Shown piece by piece: positions 44,453-53,026 of a DNA stretch of 64,000 nucleotides. The DNA comes from Salipiger thiooxidans (GTDB taxonomy: Bacteria > Pseudomonadota > Alphaproteobacteria > Rhodobacterales > Rhodobacteraceae): the NCBI RefSeq assembly GCF_900102075.1, contig NZ_FNAV01000014.1, forward strand, positions 62,001 to 126,000, read 5' to 3'. How positions within the stretch are numbered: the stretch's first letter is position 1; the number at the start of each line of letters is the position of its first letter. Position numbers and translations under genes: made by a program. A model generated the notes under the pieces. The model made no database searches and was not told the DNA's origin. It was given only the letters and a program-made list of their open reading frames with translations.

Positions 44453-44983
44453 ATGACCCGACCCCATATCCTTCTCGCGGCGACTGCAGGACTCCTGTCG
44501 GCTACCGCCCTGTGCGCGGCAGACACCGTGTCGATGGACGACCCGAACATTGCAGTGGGCTACGAGGAAGACGGGCGCTATTACACCGAGGACGGCGTAC
44601 CCACCTTCAACGTGGCCGAGGATGGCACCGTGGACTGGCCGACCTTCTCGGGCTTCCGCCGCTACCACGCAGAATGTCACGTGTGCCACGGCCCCGACGG
44701 CGAGGGCTCGACCTACGCGCCCGCGCTGAAGAAGTCCGCCCTCACCATGGATTATTACGATTTCGTCGACGTCGTCACCAACGGCCGGCAGAAGGTCGGC
44801 GCGGCCGAGAACTCGGTGATGCCCGCCTTCGGCACCAACCCGAACGTGATGTGCTACCTCGACGACATCTACACCTACCTGAAGGCGCATGGCTCCGAAG
44901 CCATCGGACGCGGACGCCCTGCCAAGAAGGAAGCCAAGAGCGATGTCTTCTCCGAGAATGAAAACGCCTGCATGGGGTCGTGA
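44453..44983 (+). CDS. xoxG: XoxG, cytochrome c electron acceptor of XoxF
   Basis: The 176-residue protein has a signal peptide, one haem motif CHVCH (75-79) and a candidate distal Met in NSVMPAFGTN. Size, position directly after xoxF and the N-terminal block DDGRYYTEDGVPTFNV-like region agree with cytochrome c_L/XoxG. It takes electrons from reduced PQQ. Its end overlaps the xoxJ start by 41 bp. Confidence 0.92.
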   Translation: MTRPHILLAATAGLLSATALCAADTVSMDDPNIAVGYEEDGRYYTEDGVPTFNVAEDGTVDWPTFSGFRRYHAECHVCHGPDGEGSTYAPALKKSALTMDYYDFVDVVTNGRQKVGAAENSVMPAFGTNPNVMCYLDDIYTYLKAHGSEAIGRGRPAKKEAKSDVFSENENACMGS

Positions 44984-45815
44984 CCGGCGCCACCTTCTCG
45001 CGGTGGCGCTGACGGCCCTGATGGCCTTCAATGCAGGGCCGGGCGAGGCGCAAACCTCTGATCTTGTCTCCCGGACGTCCTTCAGGGTTTGCGCCGACCC
45101 CGCCAACGATCCGATGTCGACCGAGGACGGCTCGGGCTTCGAGAACGCGCTGGCCGAGCTCATCGCGTCGAAGCTCGAGCTGCCGGTGAGCTACACCTGG
45201 TATCCTATGGCGACGGGCTTCATCCGCAACACGCTGAAGGCGGGCAAATGCGACGTGGTGATGGGCTACGCGCAGGGGCACGAGCTGGTGCTGAACACCA
45301 ACCACTACATGACCTCGACCTACGTGCTGGTGGTGCCGAAGGACGGCGCGCTGGCCAAGGTGCAGCGTTTCGCCGACCCGGCGCTCGCCGAGGCGCGCAT
45401 CGGGGTCATCGCGGGCTCGCCGCCGGCGACGCACATGGCCAAGGCCGGGCTCATCGGCAAGGCGCGGCCCTACCACCTCGTGGTCGACCGCCGGCACGAG
45501 AACCCCGCCGCCGACATGCTGAACGACCTCGCCGCGGGCGAGATCGACGCGGCCGTGCTCTGGGGCCCGATCGGAGGCCCGCTGGTCAAGCGCGACCACC
45601 CGGATCTCGCGGTGATCCCGCTGCTGCACGAGACCGCCTTCCCCAAGCTCTTCTACCGCATCACCATGGGGGTGCGGCAGGGCGAGAAGGTCTGGCAGCG
45701 CAAGCTCAACTCGCTGATCCGCCGGCATCAGGACGAAATCGACCACCTGCTTGCGGATGCCGGCGTGCCGCTGGTGCGCGACATGGGCGACGGCATGCTC
45801 GAGGTCGGCCAATGA
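44943..45815 (+). CDS. xoxJ: XoxJ, periplasmic binding-like methanol dehydrogenase factor
   Basis: The 290-residue protein has a signal sequence and the MxaJ/XoxJ fold of extracellular solute-binding family 3: FRVCADPANDPMST, KCDVVMGY, IGVIAGSPPATHMA and DAAVLWGPIGG. XoxJ is thought to help activate XoxF. I use ATG 44943, supported by GGAAG upstream; ATG 44958 is possible. It overlaps xoxG at the start and the CXXCW gene at the end, so the block is a tight operon. Confidence 0.9.
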   Translation: MSSPRMKTPAWGRDRRHLLAVALTALMAFNAGPGEAQTSDLVSRTSFRVCADPANDPMSTEDGSGFENALAELIASKLELPVSYTWYPMATGFIRNTLKAGKCDVVMGYAQGHELVLNTNHYMTSTYVLVVPKDGALAKVQRFADPALAEARIGVIAGSPPATHMAKAGLIGKARPYHLVVDRRHENPAADMLNDLAAGEIDAAVLWGPIGGPLVKRDHPDLAVIPLLHETAFPKLFYRITMGVRQGEKVWQRKLNSLIRRHQDEIDHLLADAGVPLVRDMGDGMLEVGQ

Positions 45816-46357
45816 GGCGCGGGGCGGCGGTGCTGTTCGCGCTGCTGCCGGTCCTCGCTCCCCTTGCCGCCGTGGCGCAGGCGCCCGAGCCCGACGGCTA
45901 CCGCATGGAGGAGTACCGCGCCCCGGTCCCCGCCACCCTGGCGGGTGCCACAGTGGTCGGCCCCGAGGAGGCGCATGCGCTCTGGCAGGCGGGCGAGACG
46001 GCGTTCATCGACGTGCTGCCACAGGCACCGCGCCCGCCGAACCTGCCCGAGGACACGATCTGGCGCGACAAGCCCCGCGAGTCCATCCCCGGCGCGACCT
46101 GGCTTCCCAACGTGGGCTACGGCGCCATCGCCGAGGTGACCGAGACATACTTTCGCGACGGCCTCGCCGCCGCCACCGACAGCGACCTCGCACACCCGGT
46201 GCTGTTCTTTTGCCTCGAAGACTGCTGGATGAGCTGGAACGCCGCCAAACGTGCGCTCGGCTTCGGCTACGAGACGGTCTACTGGCTCCCCGAAGGCACC
46301 GACGGCTGGACCCTCTGGGACTACCCGACCGAACGGGTGACCCCTCGTCCGGATTGA
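45812..46357 (+). CDS. PQQ-dependent catabolism-associated CXXCW motif protein (rhodanese-like)
   Basis: The 181-residue secreted protein has a rhodanese-like fold with IDVLPQAPRPPNLP and the hallmark FFCLEDCWMSWNAAKRAL, giving CLEDCW. This family is known from PQQ alcohol dehydrogenase islands and has no proven activity; the CxxC pair suggests thiol redox chemistry, possibly acting on the adjacent disulfide of the dehydrogenase. It overlaps xoxJ by 4 bp (ATGA). Confidence 0.9.
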   Translation: MRRGAAVLFALLPVLAPLAAVAQAPEPDGYRMEEYRAPVPATLAGATVVGPEEAHALWQAGETAFIDVLPQAPRPPNLPEDTIWRDKPRESIPGATWLPNVGYGAIAEVTETYFRDGLAAATDSDLAHPVLFFCLEDCWMSWNAAKRALGFGYETVYWLPEGTDGWTLWDYPTERVTPRPD

Positions 46358-46440
46358 CCCTCACTGCCTGCCTGGCGCCGCTGAAATGCCATATGGCGCG
46401 AAATCGACGGCCACCCCGGGATCCGGCCCCGTCCTGCATC

Positions 46441-46494
46441 TTGCCAGCTAAACTCCGGGGGTGAGGCGCAAAGCGCCGAGGGGGCAGCGCCCCC
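46441..46494. repeat. REP-like double hairpin (inverted relative to the one at 36041)
   Basis: GGCGC-AAA-GCGCC (46465-46477) is followed by GGGGGC-AGC-GCCCCC (46480-46494). The reverse complement resembles the element at 36041-36085. It lies between the convergent CXXCW and SoxYZ-like genes and may act as a terminator. Confidence 0.55.
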
Positions 46495-46521
46495 GTCTTC
46501 CCTGACCTCCATTCGAAAATC

Positions 46522-47319
46522 TCAGTACCCCGCGAGGTCCTTCTCCGCGGTCGTGACGGTCCCCGAGGTGTCGGTCATCGTCACCCCGACGCGTCGGGTG
46601 GCGCCTGGGACCGAGAGGCTGATCTGCGGGTTTTCCGAAAGCGAGATGCTGCCGGTCATCTCGACATAGCCGCCGCCGTCGGTGGCGATGTCCAGGGTCT
46701 CGACGTAGCGCATGGGAATGAAGAGCAGGGTGATCTGGTCCATCTGCATGCCCGAATGCGACGGGTGCGAGATGTCGACGTCGAGCCGCCGCGGGCCCTG
46801 CGTCAGGCCGGCCAGCCGGTCGCGCAGGTCCTCGTCCCGCGTGACCGAGAGCACCATGTCTCCGAGCGTCGCCAGCGCTTCCTCCGGGTCGCTTCCGGGG
46901 GGCGCGGCGCAGGCACCCTGGCCCGAGGTCTTCACGTAGGCCTCGGTGACGAAAAGCCGCCCGTCGGTGGTCTCGGCGATCACGTGCACCGGGGTCGGGC
47001 CGTTGATGCGGAAGGTGGTCTCGAAGAAGAACCGCGGCTGCGGCTGCCTCAGCGCGAAGACCGCGGAGACCGGCATCGGGTTCTCGTCGATCACCACCGA
47101 AACGGCGGCGATCGCGGCGCCGTCGGGTGCCGCCACCTGCGCCGCGATGTCGGTGCGCGAGTCATTGGCAGTGCGGTAGGGCGTGTCAAGCGCGATCACC
47201 CCGTCGCCGGGCAGCATCGGGCGGGCGCCGTAGAGCTGGTCCCGGATCGAGTCCCAGGCCTCGCCGGCCGAGGCGGTTCCGGCGGCAAGGCCGAGCAGCA
47301 GCGCGAGCGACATCTTCAT
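46522..47319 (-). CDS. SoxYZ-like carrier protein associated with quinoprotein dehydrogenases (second copy)
   Basis: The 265-residue protein has a signal peptide (LALLLGLAAGTASA) and the same two-part architecture as the copy at 37232: VVIDENPMPVSAVFAL, a single Cys in SGQGACAAPP, HPSHSGMQMDQITLLFIP and SISLSENPQISL. The start at 47319 overlaps the beta-propeller gene by 4 bp. The two copies have clearly diverged, so each may serve a different dehydrogenase or step. Confidence 0.85.
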   Translation of the reverse strand: MKMSLALLLGLAAGTASAGEAWDSIRDQLYGARPMLPGDGVIALDTPYRTANDSRTDIAAQVAAPDGAAIAAVSVVIDENPMPVSAVFALRQPQPRFFFETTFRINGPTPVHVIAETTDGRLFVTEAYVKTSGQGACAAPPGSDPEEALATLGDMVLSVTRDEDLRDRLAGLTQGPRRLDVDISHPSHSGMQMDQITLLFIPMRYVETLDIATDGGGYVEMTGSISLSENPQISLSVPGATRRVGVTMTDTSGTVTTAEKDLAGY

Positions 47320-48284
47320 GGCAGGACTCCAGGCGGGTTTCCGGGCAGGATGAACGCGCCGAAGGCGCGGGGGCCGTCGCAAGTCTCGTAGGTGGCGGTG
47401 ACCTCGAGCGTGCGGGCGTCGATCAGGCTGAGGCTGTTGTCGAACCAGTTGGCAACGGCCACATGCCCGTCGCCGGTCGCGGCGATGCCCTCGGGGTACT
47501 CGCCCACGTCGATGGTCGCCAGCGCGCTGAGGTCGCCCAAGTCGAACACCGTCACGGTGCTGGCGTACTGGTTGGTGACAAACGCGCGACCGGCAGCGAA
47601 CCCGACGCCGTAGGGGCGATCGCCCACCGGAAGGGTGGCAAGCACCTCGCCCAAGGGCGCGTCGAGCACCGTGACGTCGTTGCTGCCGACGTTGCCCACG
47701 AAGAGCCGCCCGTCGGGGGCGAAGCCGAGGCCGAAGGGGCGGGTGCCGACGCCCACCACCCGGGCGACTGTGAGCGTTTCGGTGTGGTAGATCCGCACCG
47801 CGTCGGCGTCGCGCTCGGCCGCGGCGAGCCATGCGCCGTCGGGCGACACGGCCAGCCCGGCGGGGGCGGCATCGGCGGGCAGGGTGGCCAGCGTCTCGAG
47901 CGTCTCGGACGAGAGCACCCAGAGCCGGGCGTTGTACCAGTCCGAGACGAAGATCCGGCCCCGGGCCGGGTCAACGGCGACGCCGATCGGGCCGCCGTCG
48001 AGCCGGGTCTCGGCCAGCACTTCGCCCGCGGTCGAATAGCGGCGCACCTGCTTGCTGCCCGGCGACACGACGAAGACATCCCCGTCGGGGACCACTGCCA
48101 CGCCCGCGGGCTTTCCGGGAACGCTCCAGCGGGCGCGCTCCTCGCCGGTGACAAGGTCGAGGACGCTCAGCGCGTCGCCGTTCTGGCAGGTTACGAAGCC
48201 GGTGTCCGCCGCCGCGGGAAGCGCGGCAGCGGCCATCGCGAGGGCGAGCGCGAGGCCCGCGGGGGCGTCAGGACGCGGGCGCAC
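47316..48284 (-). CDS. YVTN-type beta-propeller protein of quinoprotein islands (first copy)
   Basis: The 322-residue secreted protein has about seven repeats of the type PAGLAVSPDGAWLAAAERDADAVRIYHTET. A GTG start at 48284 overlaps the preceding SRPBCC gene by 17 bp. Such propellers are known beside PQQ-dependent catabolic genes; their substrate is not known. A signal peptide (LALALAMAAAALPAAA) sends it to the periplasm. A second one lies at 50665. Confidence 0.85.
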   Translation of the reverse strand: MRPRPDAPAGLALALAMAAAALPAAADTGFVTCQNGDALSVLDLVTGEERARWSVPGKPAGVAVVPDGDVFVVSPGSKQVRRYSTAGEVLAETRLDGGPIGVAVDPARGRIFVSDWYNARLWVLSSETLETLATLPADAAPAGLAVSPDGAWLAAAERDADAVRIYHTETLTVARVVGVGTRPFGLGFAPDGRLFVGNVGSNDVTVLDAPLGEVLATLPVGDRPYGVGFAAGRAFVTNQYASTVTVFDLGDLSALATIDVGEYPEGIAATGDGHVAVANWFDNSLSLIDARTLEVTATYETCDGPRAFGAFILPGNPPGVLP

Positions 48285-48819
48285 CGAAGCGCTCGACCAG
48301 CGCGTCGAGCCCGGCCTTGTAGACCCCGCCGACCGCTTCCAGCGCCGCCTCGTCGCTGAGCTCGGGGGGCGGATCGTTGTTGGGATAGCCGCGGTAGAAG
48401 GCGCCGCGCCACTCGACCACCGAGCCGCCGCCGTCCCGCGCCGTCACCGTCAGATGCGACGAGTAGTTGGTCACCGGCAGCACTTCCACCGCGACATCGG
48501 TGATGCGGTAGGAATAGGTCATCTTCGACGCGTCGTACTTGTAGAGCACCTCGGCGATCTTCGGGCCCGCATCGCCCTGGTCCGAGAGGTAGAGCACGCG
48601 GGTGGCGTCGATCTCGTTGCCGCCTTCGCCGGTCTGCGAGACCACGGCCGGATGCCAGCTCATGTCCTGGAAATCGCCGATCACGGCCCAGACATCGGCG
48701 GGTTCGGCCGCGACCTCGACGCTCGTCGTCAGCTTCTGGCGGGTCGGCCCGTGGGCCAGCGCCGCGCCGGGAAGCAGCGCCGCGGCCGCCCCCGTCATCA
48801 GCAGGGTTCGTCTGTTCAT
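48268..48819 (-). CDS. SRPBCC/MxaD-like periplasmic protein
   Basis: The 183-residue protein has a signal peptide (MTGAAAALLPGAALA) and an SRPBCC (START-like) fold: PADVWAVIGDFQDMSWHPAV, then a hydrophobic pocket and EWRGAFYRGY, ending in a long helix GGVYKAGLDALVERF. MxaD proteins of this family aid electron transfer between methanol dehydrogenase and its cytochrome, so this is a good candidate for that role with XoxF/XoxG. It overlaps both neighbours. Confidence 0.8.
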   Translation of the reverse strand: MNRRTLLMTGAAAALLPGAALAHGPTRQKLTTSVEVAAEPADVWAVIGDFQDMSWHPAVVSQTGEGGNEIDATRVLYLSDQGDAGPKIAEVLYKYDASKMTYSYRITDVAVEVLPVTNYSSHLTVTARDGGGSVVEWRGAFYRGYPNNDPPPELSDEAALEAVGGVYKAGLDALVERFGAPAS

Positions 48820-49310
48820 TCTTCCTCCTCCTTGAAGAACGTGTTGTCGAGAATGTAGCTCATGCCGCGCCGCCAGCTCTCGTCCGTGTTGGACCGGATG
48901 TCGACGACGCGTCCCTTCACCATGTCGCCGGTCTCGGCGCTGCGCATCTGCAGGTTCATGGTCAGGATCAGGTTCGAGACCTTCTGCACTTCTCCCACCA
49001 GCGAGTAGTCCGCCCCGAGCTTGGTGGCCATGCGGGTGTCGCAGCCGTAGCACTTGGCGGGGTTGACGATCCGGTCGCGCTCGGTGGCGACCGGCTCCAG
49101 ATCGGCGAACTCGTAGCCCTCGGCGGTGAACCGCGTGCGCACCAGATCCTCGAGCATGGCGATGCGGGCGATTTCCGCGGGATCCTGCCCCAGCTCGGCG
49201 GTCTGCAGCGAGCTGTCGAGGAAGGTGATCCCGAAGAACGCTACCGTCTCGCCGGCCGTGGCAGGGCCGGAGAGCGCCAGGATCAGAAGGGTTGCGCGGC
49301 TAAGCATCAC
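48816..49310 (-). CDS. DUF3280 family secreted protein
   Basis: The 164-residue protein has a signal peptide and reads FFGITFLDSSLQTAELGQDPAEIARIAMLEDLVR, then NPAKCYGCDTRMATKLGADYSLVGEVQKVSNLI split across 80-115. This matches DUF3280/DUF2380 proteins that occur in quinoprotein islands. A CYGC pair is visible. It is the first gene of a four-gene minus-strand operon (DUF3280, SRPBCC, propeller, SoxYZ-like). Function unknown. Confidence 0.75.
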   Translation of the reverse strand: MMLSRATLLILALSGPATAGETVAFFGITFLDSSLQTAELGQDPAEIARIAMLEDLVRTRFTAEGYEFADLEPVATERDRIVNPAKCYGCDTRMATKLGADYSLVGEVQKVSNLILTMNLQMRSAETGDMVKGRVVDIRSNTDESWRRGMSYILDNTFFKEEEE

Positions 49311-49366
49311 ATCTTCTTAGAAATTAAGAGTCGCGAACAATGGTGCCGCCGCTACCGTCATGACTG

Positions 49367-49390
49367 CAACCGATCCGGAAGTATCGGTTG
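49367..49390. promoter_or_regulatory. inverted repeat in the divergent accessory promoter
   Basis: CAACCGAT (49367-49374) and ATCGGTTG (49383-49390) form a perfect inverted repeat with an 8-nt spacer, between the divergent DUF3280 operon and the binding-protein operon. It is a fair operator candidate for a regulator of the island. Confidence 0.5.
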
Positions 49391-49467
49391 GCAGAAACTG
49401 CGCGAGGATCGAGGTTTCGGGCCGTGGACGGGCTGGGAGGTACCGTCCAGATCATGGGAGGAAGATC

Positions 49468-50655
49468 GTGTCCAAGAGGATCGTGCCGCTGCTGGCAGCG
49501 GCCTGTCTTGCCGTCATCGCAGGCGGCGCCGAGGCGGTCGACGTGCGGGCGGGCGTGCTGCGGGTGGATTACCCCGCGCTGCTGCCGATCTCGCGCTACG
49601 ACCTGCGCCCGGACGATCTGGCCTTCGCCGGGGCGGTGCTCGCGGACGAGGACAACGCCACCACCGGGCGCTTCATGGGCCACAGCTTCGAGACCACGAC
49701 CCTCGCGGTGCCGCCCGAGGGCGCGACCGAGGCGCTGGCCGGGCTGCTCGACGACGGCGTCCGCTACATCGTCGTGGACGCGATGCGCGAGGAACTGGCG
49801 GCGCTGTCGGACCAGGCGGCCGAGGCCGGCGCGCTGGTGTTCAACGCCCGCGCCGCGGACGTGGACCTGCGCAGCGAGAGCTGCCGTGCCAACCTCCTGC
49901 ACATCGCGCCCTCCTACGCCATGCAGGCCGAGGCAGTGGCCCAGTTCGCGGTCTGGAAGCAGTGGAAGCGCTGGTTGCTGGTCTCGGGCTCGAACCCCGC
50001 CGACCGTGCGCTGGCCGAGGCCTACCGCCACGCCGCCCGCAAGTTCGGTGCGCAGATCGTCGAGGAGCGCGAGTTCGAGGACACAGGCGGATCTCGCCGC
50101 ACTGACAGCGGCCACGTGCTGGTGCAGCGCCAGCTGCCGACCTTCATGCAGCGGACCGAGCCGCATGACGTGGTGATCGCCGCCGACGCCACCGACTATT
50201 TCGCCGCTTACCTGCCGTATCACCTCTGGACGCCGCGCCCGGTGATGGGCAGCGCCGGGCTGCGCCCCGTCACCATGCACGGCGCCCACGAGGCCTGGGG
50301 CGCGACGCAGTTCCAGACCCGCTTCGAGAAGCTCGCCCGCCGCCACGTGCAGGAAGAGGACTACAACACCTGGCTGGCCCTTCGGGTGCTGGGCGAGGCG
50401 GTGACCCGCACCGGCTCGGCCGATCCCGCGAAGATCGAGACGTACGTGCTCTCGGACGCCTTCGAACTCGCCGCCTTCAAGGGGCAGAAGGTCACCTTCC
50501 GCCCGTGGAACGGCCAGCTCCGGCAGCCGATCCTGCTTTACGACGGGCGCATCACCGTGAGCGTGAGCCCGCAGGAGGGGTTCCTGCACCAGGTCTCTCC
50601 GCTTGATACCCTCGGGCTCGACCGTCCCGAGTCCAGTTGCACCGCCTTCGACTAG
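49468..50655 (+). CDS. periplasmic ABC-type binding protein of PQQ-dependent catabolism
   Basis: The 395-residue protein starts at GTG 49468 behind GGGAGGAAG and has a signal peptide (cut near GGAEA). It looks like the branched-chain amino acid type of type I binding fold: GLLDDGVRYIVVDAMREELAAL, HIAPSYAMQAEAVAQF, EDTGG. This form is known from PQQ-linked alcohol ABC genes. It opens an operon with a propeller, a PepSY-like protein and a second ABC set. Confidence 0.82.
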   Translation: MSKRIVPLLAAACLAVIAGGAEAVDVRAGVLRVDYPALLPISRYDLRPDDLAFAGAVLADEDNATTGRFMGHSFETTTLAVPPEGATEALAGLLDDGVRYIVVDAMREELAALSDQAAEAGALVFNARAADVDLRSESCRANLLHIAPSYAMQAEAVAQFAVWKQWKRWLLVSGSNPADRALAEAYRHAARKFGAQIVEEREFEDTGGSRRTDSGHVLVQRQLPTFMQRTEPHDVVIAADATDYFAAYLPYHLWTPRPVMGSAGLRPVTMHGAHEAWGATQFQTRFEKLARRHVQEEDYNTWLALRVLGEAVTRTGSADPAKIETYVLSDAFELAAFKGQKVTFRPWNGQLRQPILLYDGRITVSVSPQEGFLHQVSPLDTLGLDRPESSCTAFD

Positions 50656-50664
50656 GGGACCGAC

Positions 50665-51636
50665 ATGATCCGACCGCTTCTGACCGCCACGCTCTGCCTC
50701 GCCGCTTCCGGTGCCTTCGCCGGCAAGGCCTTTGTCTCGAACGAGCGCGGCAACACCATCACCGTGCTCGACACCGAGACCTGGGAGGTGCTCGAGGAGT
50801 TTCCCGGCGGCAACCGGCCGCGCGGCATCACGCTCTCGCCGGACGGGACGCTGCTCTATGTCTGCGCCTCGGACGACGACACGGTGCGGGTCTTCGACAC
50901 CGCGAGCTATGAAGAGCTCTACACGCTGCCCTCGGGCCCGGACCCCGAGCTCTTCGTGATCCATCCCTCGGGCAACCCGCTCTATACCGCCAACGAGGAC
51001 GACAACCTGGTGACGGTGACGGACACCGAGAGCCACAGCATCCTTGCCGAGGTGCCGGTGGGGGTGGAGCCCGAGGGCATGGCGATCTCGCCCGACACGA
51101 AGTGGGTGGTGAACACCTCCGAGACCACCAACATGGCGCACTTCATCTCGACCGAGGATTACGAGATCAAGCACAACGTGCTCGTCGACCAGCGGCCGCG
51201 CTACGCGGAATACACCGCCGATGGCACCCGGCTCTACGTCAGCGCCGAGATCGGCGGCACGGTGAGCGTCATCGACATCGCCGAGGACGGCACCCCGACC
51301 CTGCGCCAGAAGATCGGCTTCGAGGTGCCGGGGGTGCTGCCCGAGTGGCTGCAGCCCGTGGGCATCAGGACCACGCAGGACGGCAGCCGCATCTTCGTGG
51401 CGCTGGGGCCGGCCAACCGCGTGGCGGTGATCGACGGCGAGAGCCTTGAGGTGATCGACTACATCATGGTGGGGCAACGGGTCTGGCAGATGGCCTTCAC
51501 CCCCGACGAGAAGTTCCTCGTCACCACCAACGGGAATTCCAACGACGTGACGGTGATCGACGTCGAAAAGGAAGAAGCGATCAAGTCGGTGCAGGTCGGC
51601 CAGCAGCCGTGGGGCGTGGCGATCACACCGAACTGA
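50665..51636 (+). CDS. YVTN-type beta-propeller protein of quinoprotein islands (second copy)
   Basis: The 323-residue protein has a signal peptide (LCLAASGAFA) and seven blade repeats such as RPRGITLSPDGTLLYVCASDDDTVRVFDT and PVGVEPEGMAISPDTKWVVN. It starts 9 bp after the binding protein. It is a paralog of the one at 47316 but longer in the sixth blade (EVPGVLPEWLQPVG). PQQ itself is not expected to bind, as the tryptophan docking motifs are absent. Confidence 0.87.
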   Translation: MIRPLLTATLCLAASGAFAGKAFVSNERGNTITVLDTETWEVLEEFPGGNRPRGITLSPDGTLLYVCASDDDTVRVFDTASYEELYTLPSGPDPELFVIHPSGNPLYTANEDDNLVTVTDTESHSILAEVPVGVEPEGMAISPDTKWVVNTSETTNMAHFISTEDYEIKHNVLVDQRPRYAEYTADGTRLYVSAEIGGTVSVIDIAEDGTPTLRQKIGFEVPGVLPEWLQPVGIRTTQDGSRIFVALGPANRVAVIDGESLEVIDYIMVGQRVWQMAFTPDEKFLVTTNGNSNDVTVIDVEKEEAIKSVQVGQQPWGVAITPN

Positions 51637-51734
51637 TCCGGGCCACCTTCGCCTTTGGTCGAATGGACCGGGCGTGGCAGACACCGGAAGGTCGAGGCAA
51701 CGGCGGCGCTGCCGCCAACGGGAGGAAAGACGAC

Positions 51735-51989
51735 ATGAGGACACTGGCAATCGCGCTGGTCGCGCTGTGCCTGGCGGCACCGGCGATGGCCGACGACATG
51801 GTCTCGGACGAGGCCAAGGAGAAGATCGCTGCCAAGCTGACCGAGATGAGATGCGAGGTCGATCCGGACGACATCGAGATGACCGACGAGGGCGGCTACG
51901 ACCTCGACGACGTGATCTGCGAGGGCACCGGGCAGTTCGACATCGAGCTCGACGCCGAATTCAACGAGGTGAACCGGCGGGCGGAATGA
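51735..51989 (+). CDS. small secreted PepSY-like protein
   Basis: The 84-residue protein has a signal peptide (cut at AMADD). The remaining 60 residues read SDEAKEKIAAKLTEMRCEVDPDDIEMTDEGGYDLDDVIC, the pattern of a single PepSY-like domain with two cysteines. GGGAGGAAAG precedes the ATG. It is acidic and could bind a metal ion such as calcium or a lanthanide. That last idea is speculation from charge and context. Confidence 0.7.
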   Translation: MRTLAIALVALCLAAPAMADDMVSDEAKEKIAAKLTEMRCEVDPDDIEMTDEGGYDLDDVICEGTGQFDIELDAEFNEVNRRAE

Positions 51990-52060
51990 CGGCGGCGCGG
52001 CGGCCCCGGCGCGCGGGGCCGTCGGCACGACGGCAGGCGCGCCTTTGGGGGGAGGGGACC

Positions 52061-53026
52061 ATGAAGACATTCGTTGCAGCACTCGTCGCCGGCTGCGTAA
52101 TCGCGGCCGGCGCCGTCGCGCAGGACCTGCCGGTGATCCGGGCCGCGACGCTCAAGATCGGCACCGTGAACTGGGAGCTGTCGACCATCACCGAGATGGG
52201 GCTCGACGAGAAGCACGGCTTCCATCTCGAGATGCAGCCCTACGCCGACAACGGCGCCACCCGCATTGCGGTCGAGGGCGACGAGGCCGACATGGCGGTG
52301 GCCGACTGGATCTGGGTCGCCCGCCAGCGCGCAGAGGGCAGGGATTACGTGGTGATCCCCTATTCCCGCGCCGTGGGCGGGCTGGTGGTGCCGCAGGACT
52401 CCGGGGCCGAGACGCTCCGCGACATCGCCGGTGGCAAGATCGGCATCGCGGGCGGGCCGCTCGACAAGAGCTGGCTGATCCTGCGCGCCTACGCGGCACA
52501 GGAATATGACATGGACCTGAAGGCCGAGACCGAGCAGGTCTTCGGCGCACCGCCGCTGATCTTCAAGTCGGGGCTTGGCGGCGACTATGCCGGGGCAATC
52601 AACTTCTGGCACTTCCTCGCCAAGATGAAGGCCGAGGGCATGCGCGAGCTGGTCTCTGTCGAGACCGCCGCCGAGGCGCTGGGGCTCGACCCGGACGTGC
52701 CGCTGCTGGGCTACTACTTCAAGTCGTCGTTCTTCGAGGCGAACCCCGGGCTGGCACAGGCCTTCTACGAAGCCTCGCGCGAGGCCAAGGACCTGCTTTC
52801 GGGCGATGACGCCGCGTGGGAGGCGCTGCGCCCGCAGATGAACGCCGGCAGCGACGCCGAGTTCGAGCAACTCCGCACCGACTGGATCGCTGGCATCCCC
52901 GCGCGCGGCCCGGTGGACGGGGCGGCGGCCGACAAGCAGCTGTCGCTGATGGCAGATCTCGGCGGCGCCGAGCTCGTTGGCTCGGCCACCAGCCTGCCCG
53001 AGGGGCTCTTCGTGGAGGTGCAATGA
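52061..53026 (+). CDS. NMT1/SsuA-like ABC substrate-binding protein
   Basis: The 321-residue protein has a signal peptide (VIAAGAVA) and the NMT1/THI5-like fold: LKIGTVNWELSTITEMGLDEKHGF, GDEADMAVADWIWVARQRAEG, AGGKIGIAGGPLDKSWLIL. The family binds sulfonates, pyrimidine precursors and similar compounds; here it belongs to a C1 operon. Its stop overlaps the ATPase start by 4 bp, leaving no space for the expected permease gene. Confidence 0.85.
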   Translation: MKTFVAALVAGCVIAAGAVAQDLPVIRAATLKIGTVNWELSTITEMGLDEKHGFHLEMQPYADNGATRIAVEGDEADMAVADWIWVARQRAEGRDYVVIPYSRAVGGLVVPQDSGAETLRDIAGGKIGIAGGPLDKSWLILRAYAAQEYDMDLKAETEQVFGAPPLIFKSGLGGDYAGAINFWHFLAKMKAEGMRELVSVETAAEALGLDPDVPLLGYYFKSSFFEANPGLAQAFYEASREAKDLLSGDDAAWEALRPQMNAGSDAEFEQLRTDWIAGIPARGPVDGAAADKQLSLMADLGGAELVGSATSLPEGLFVEVQ

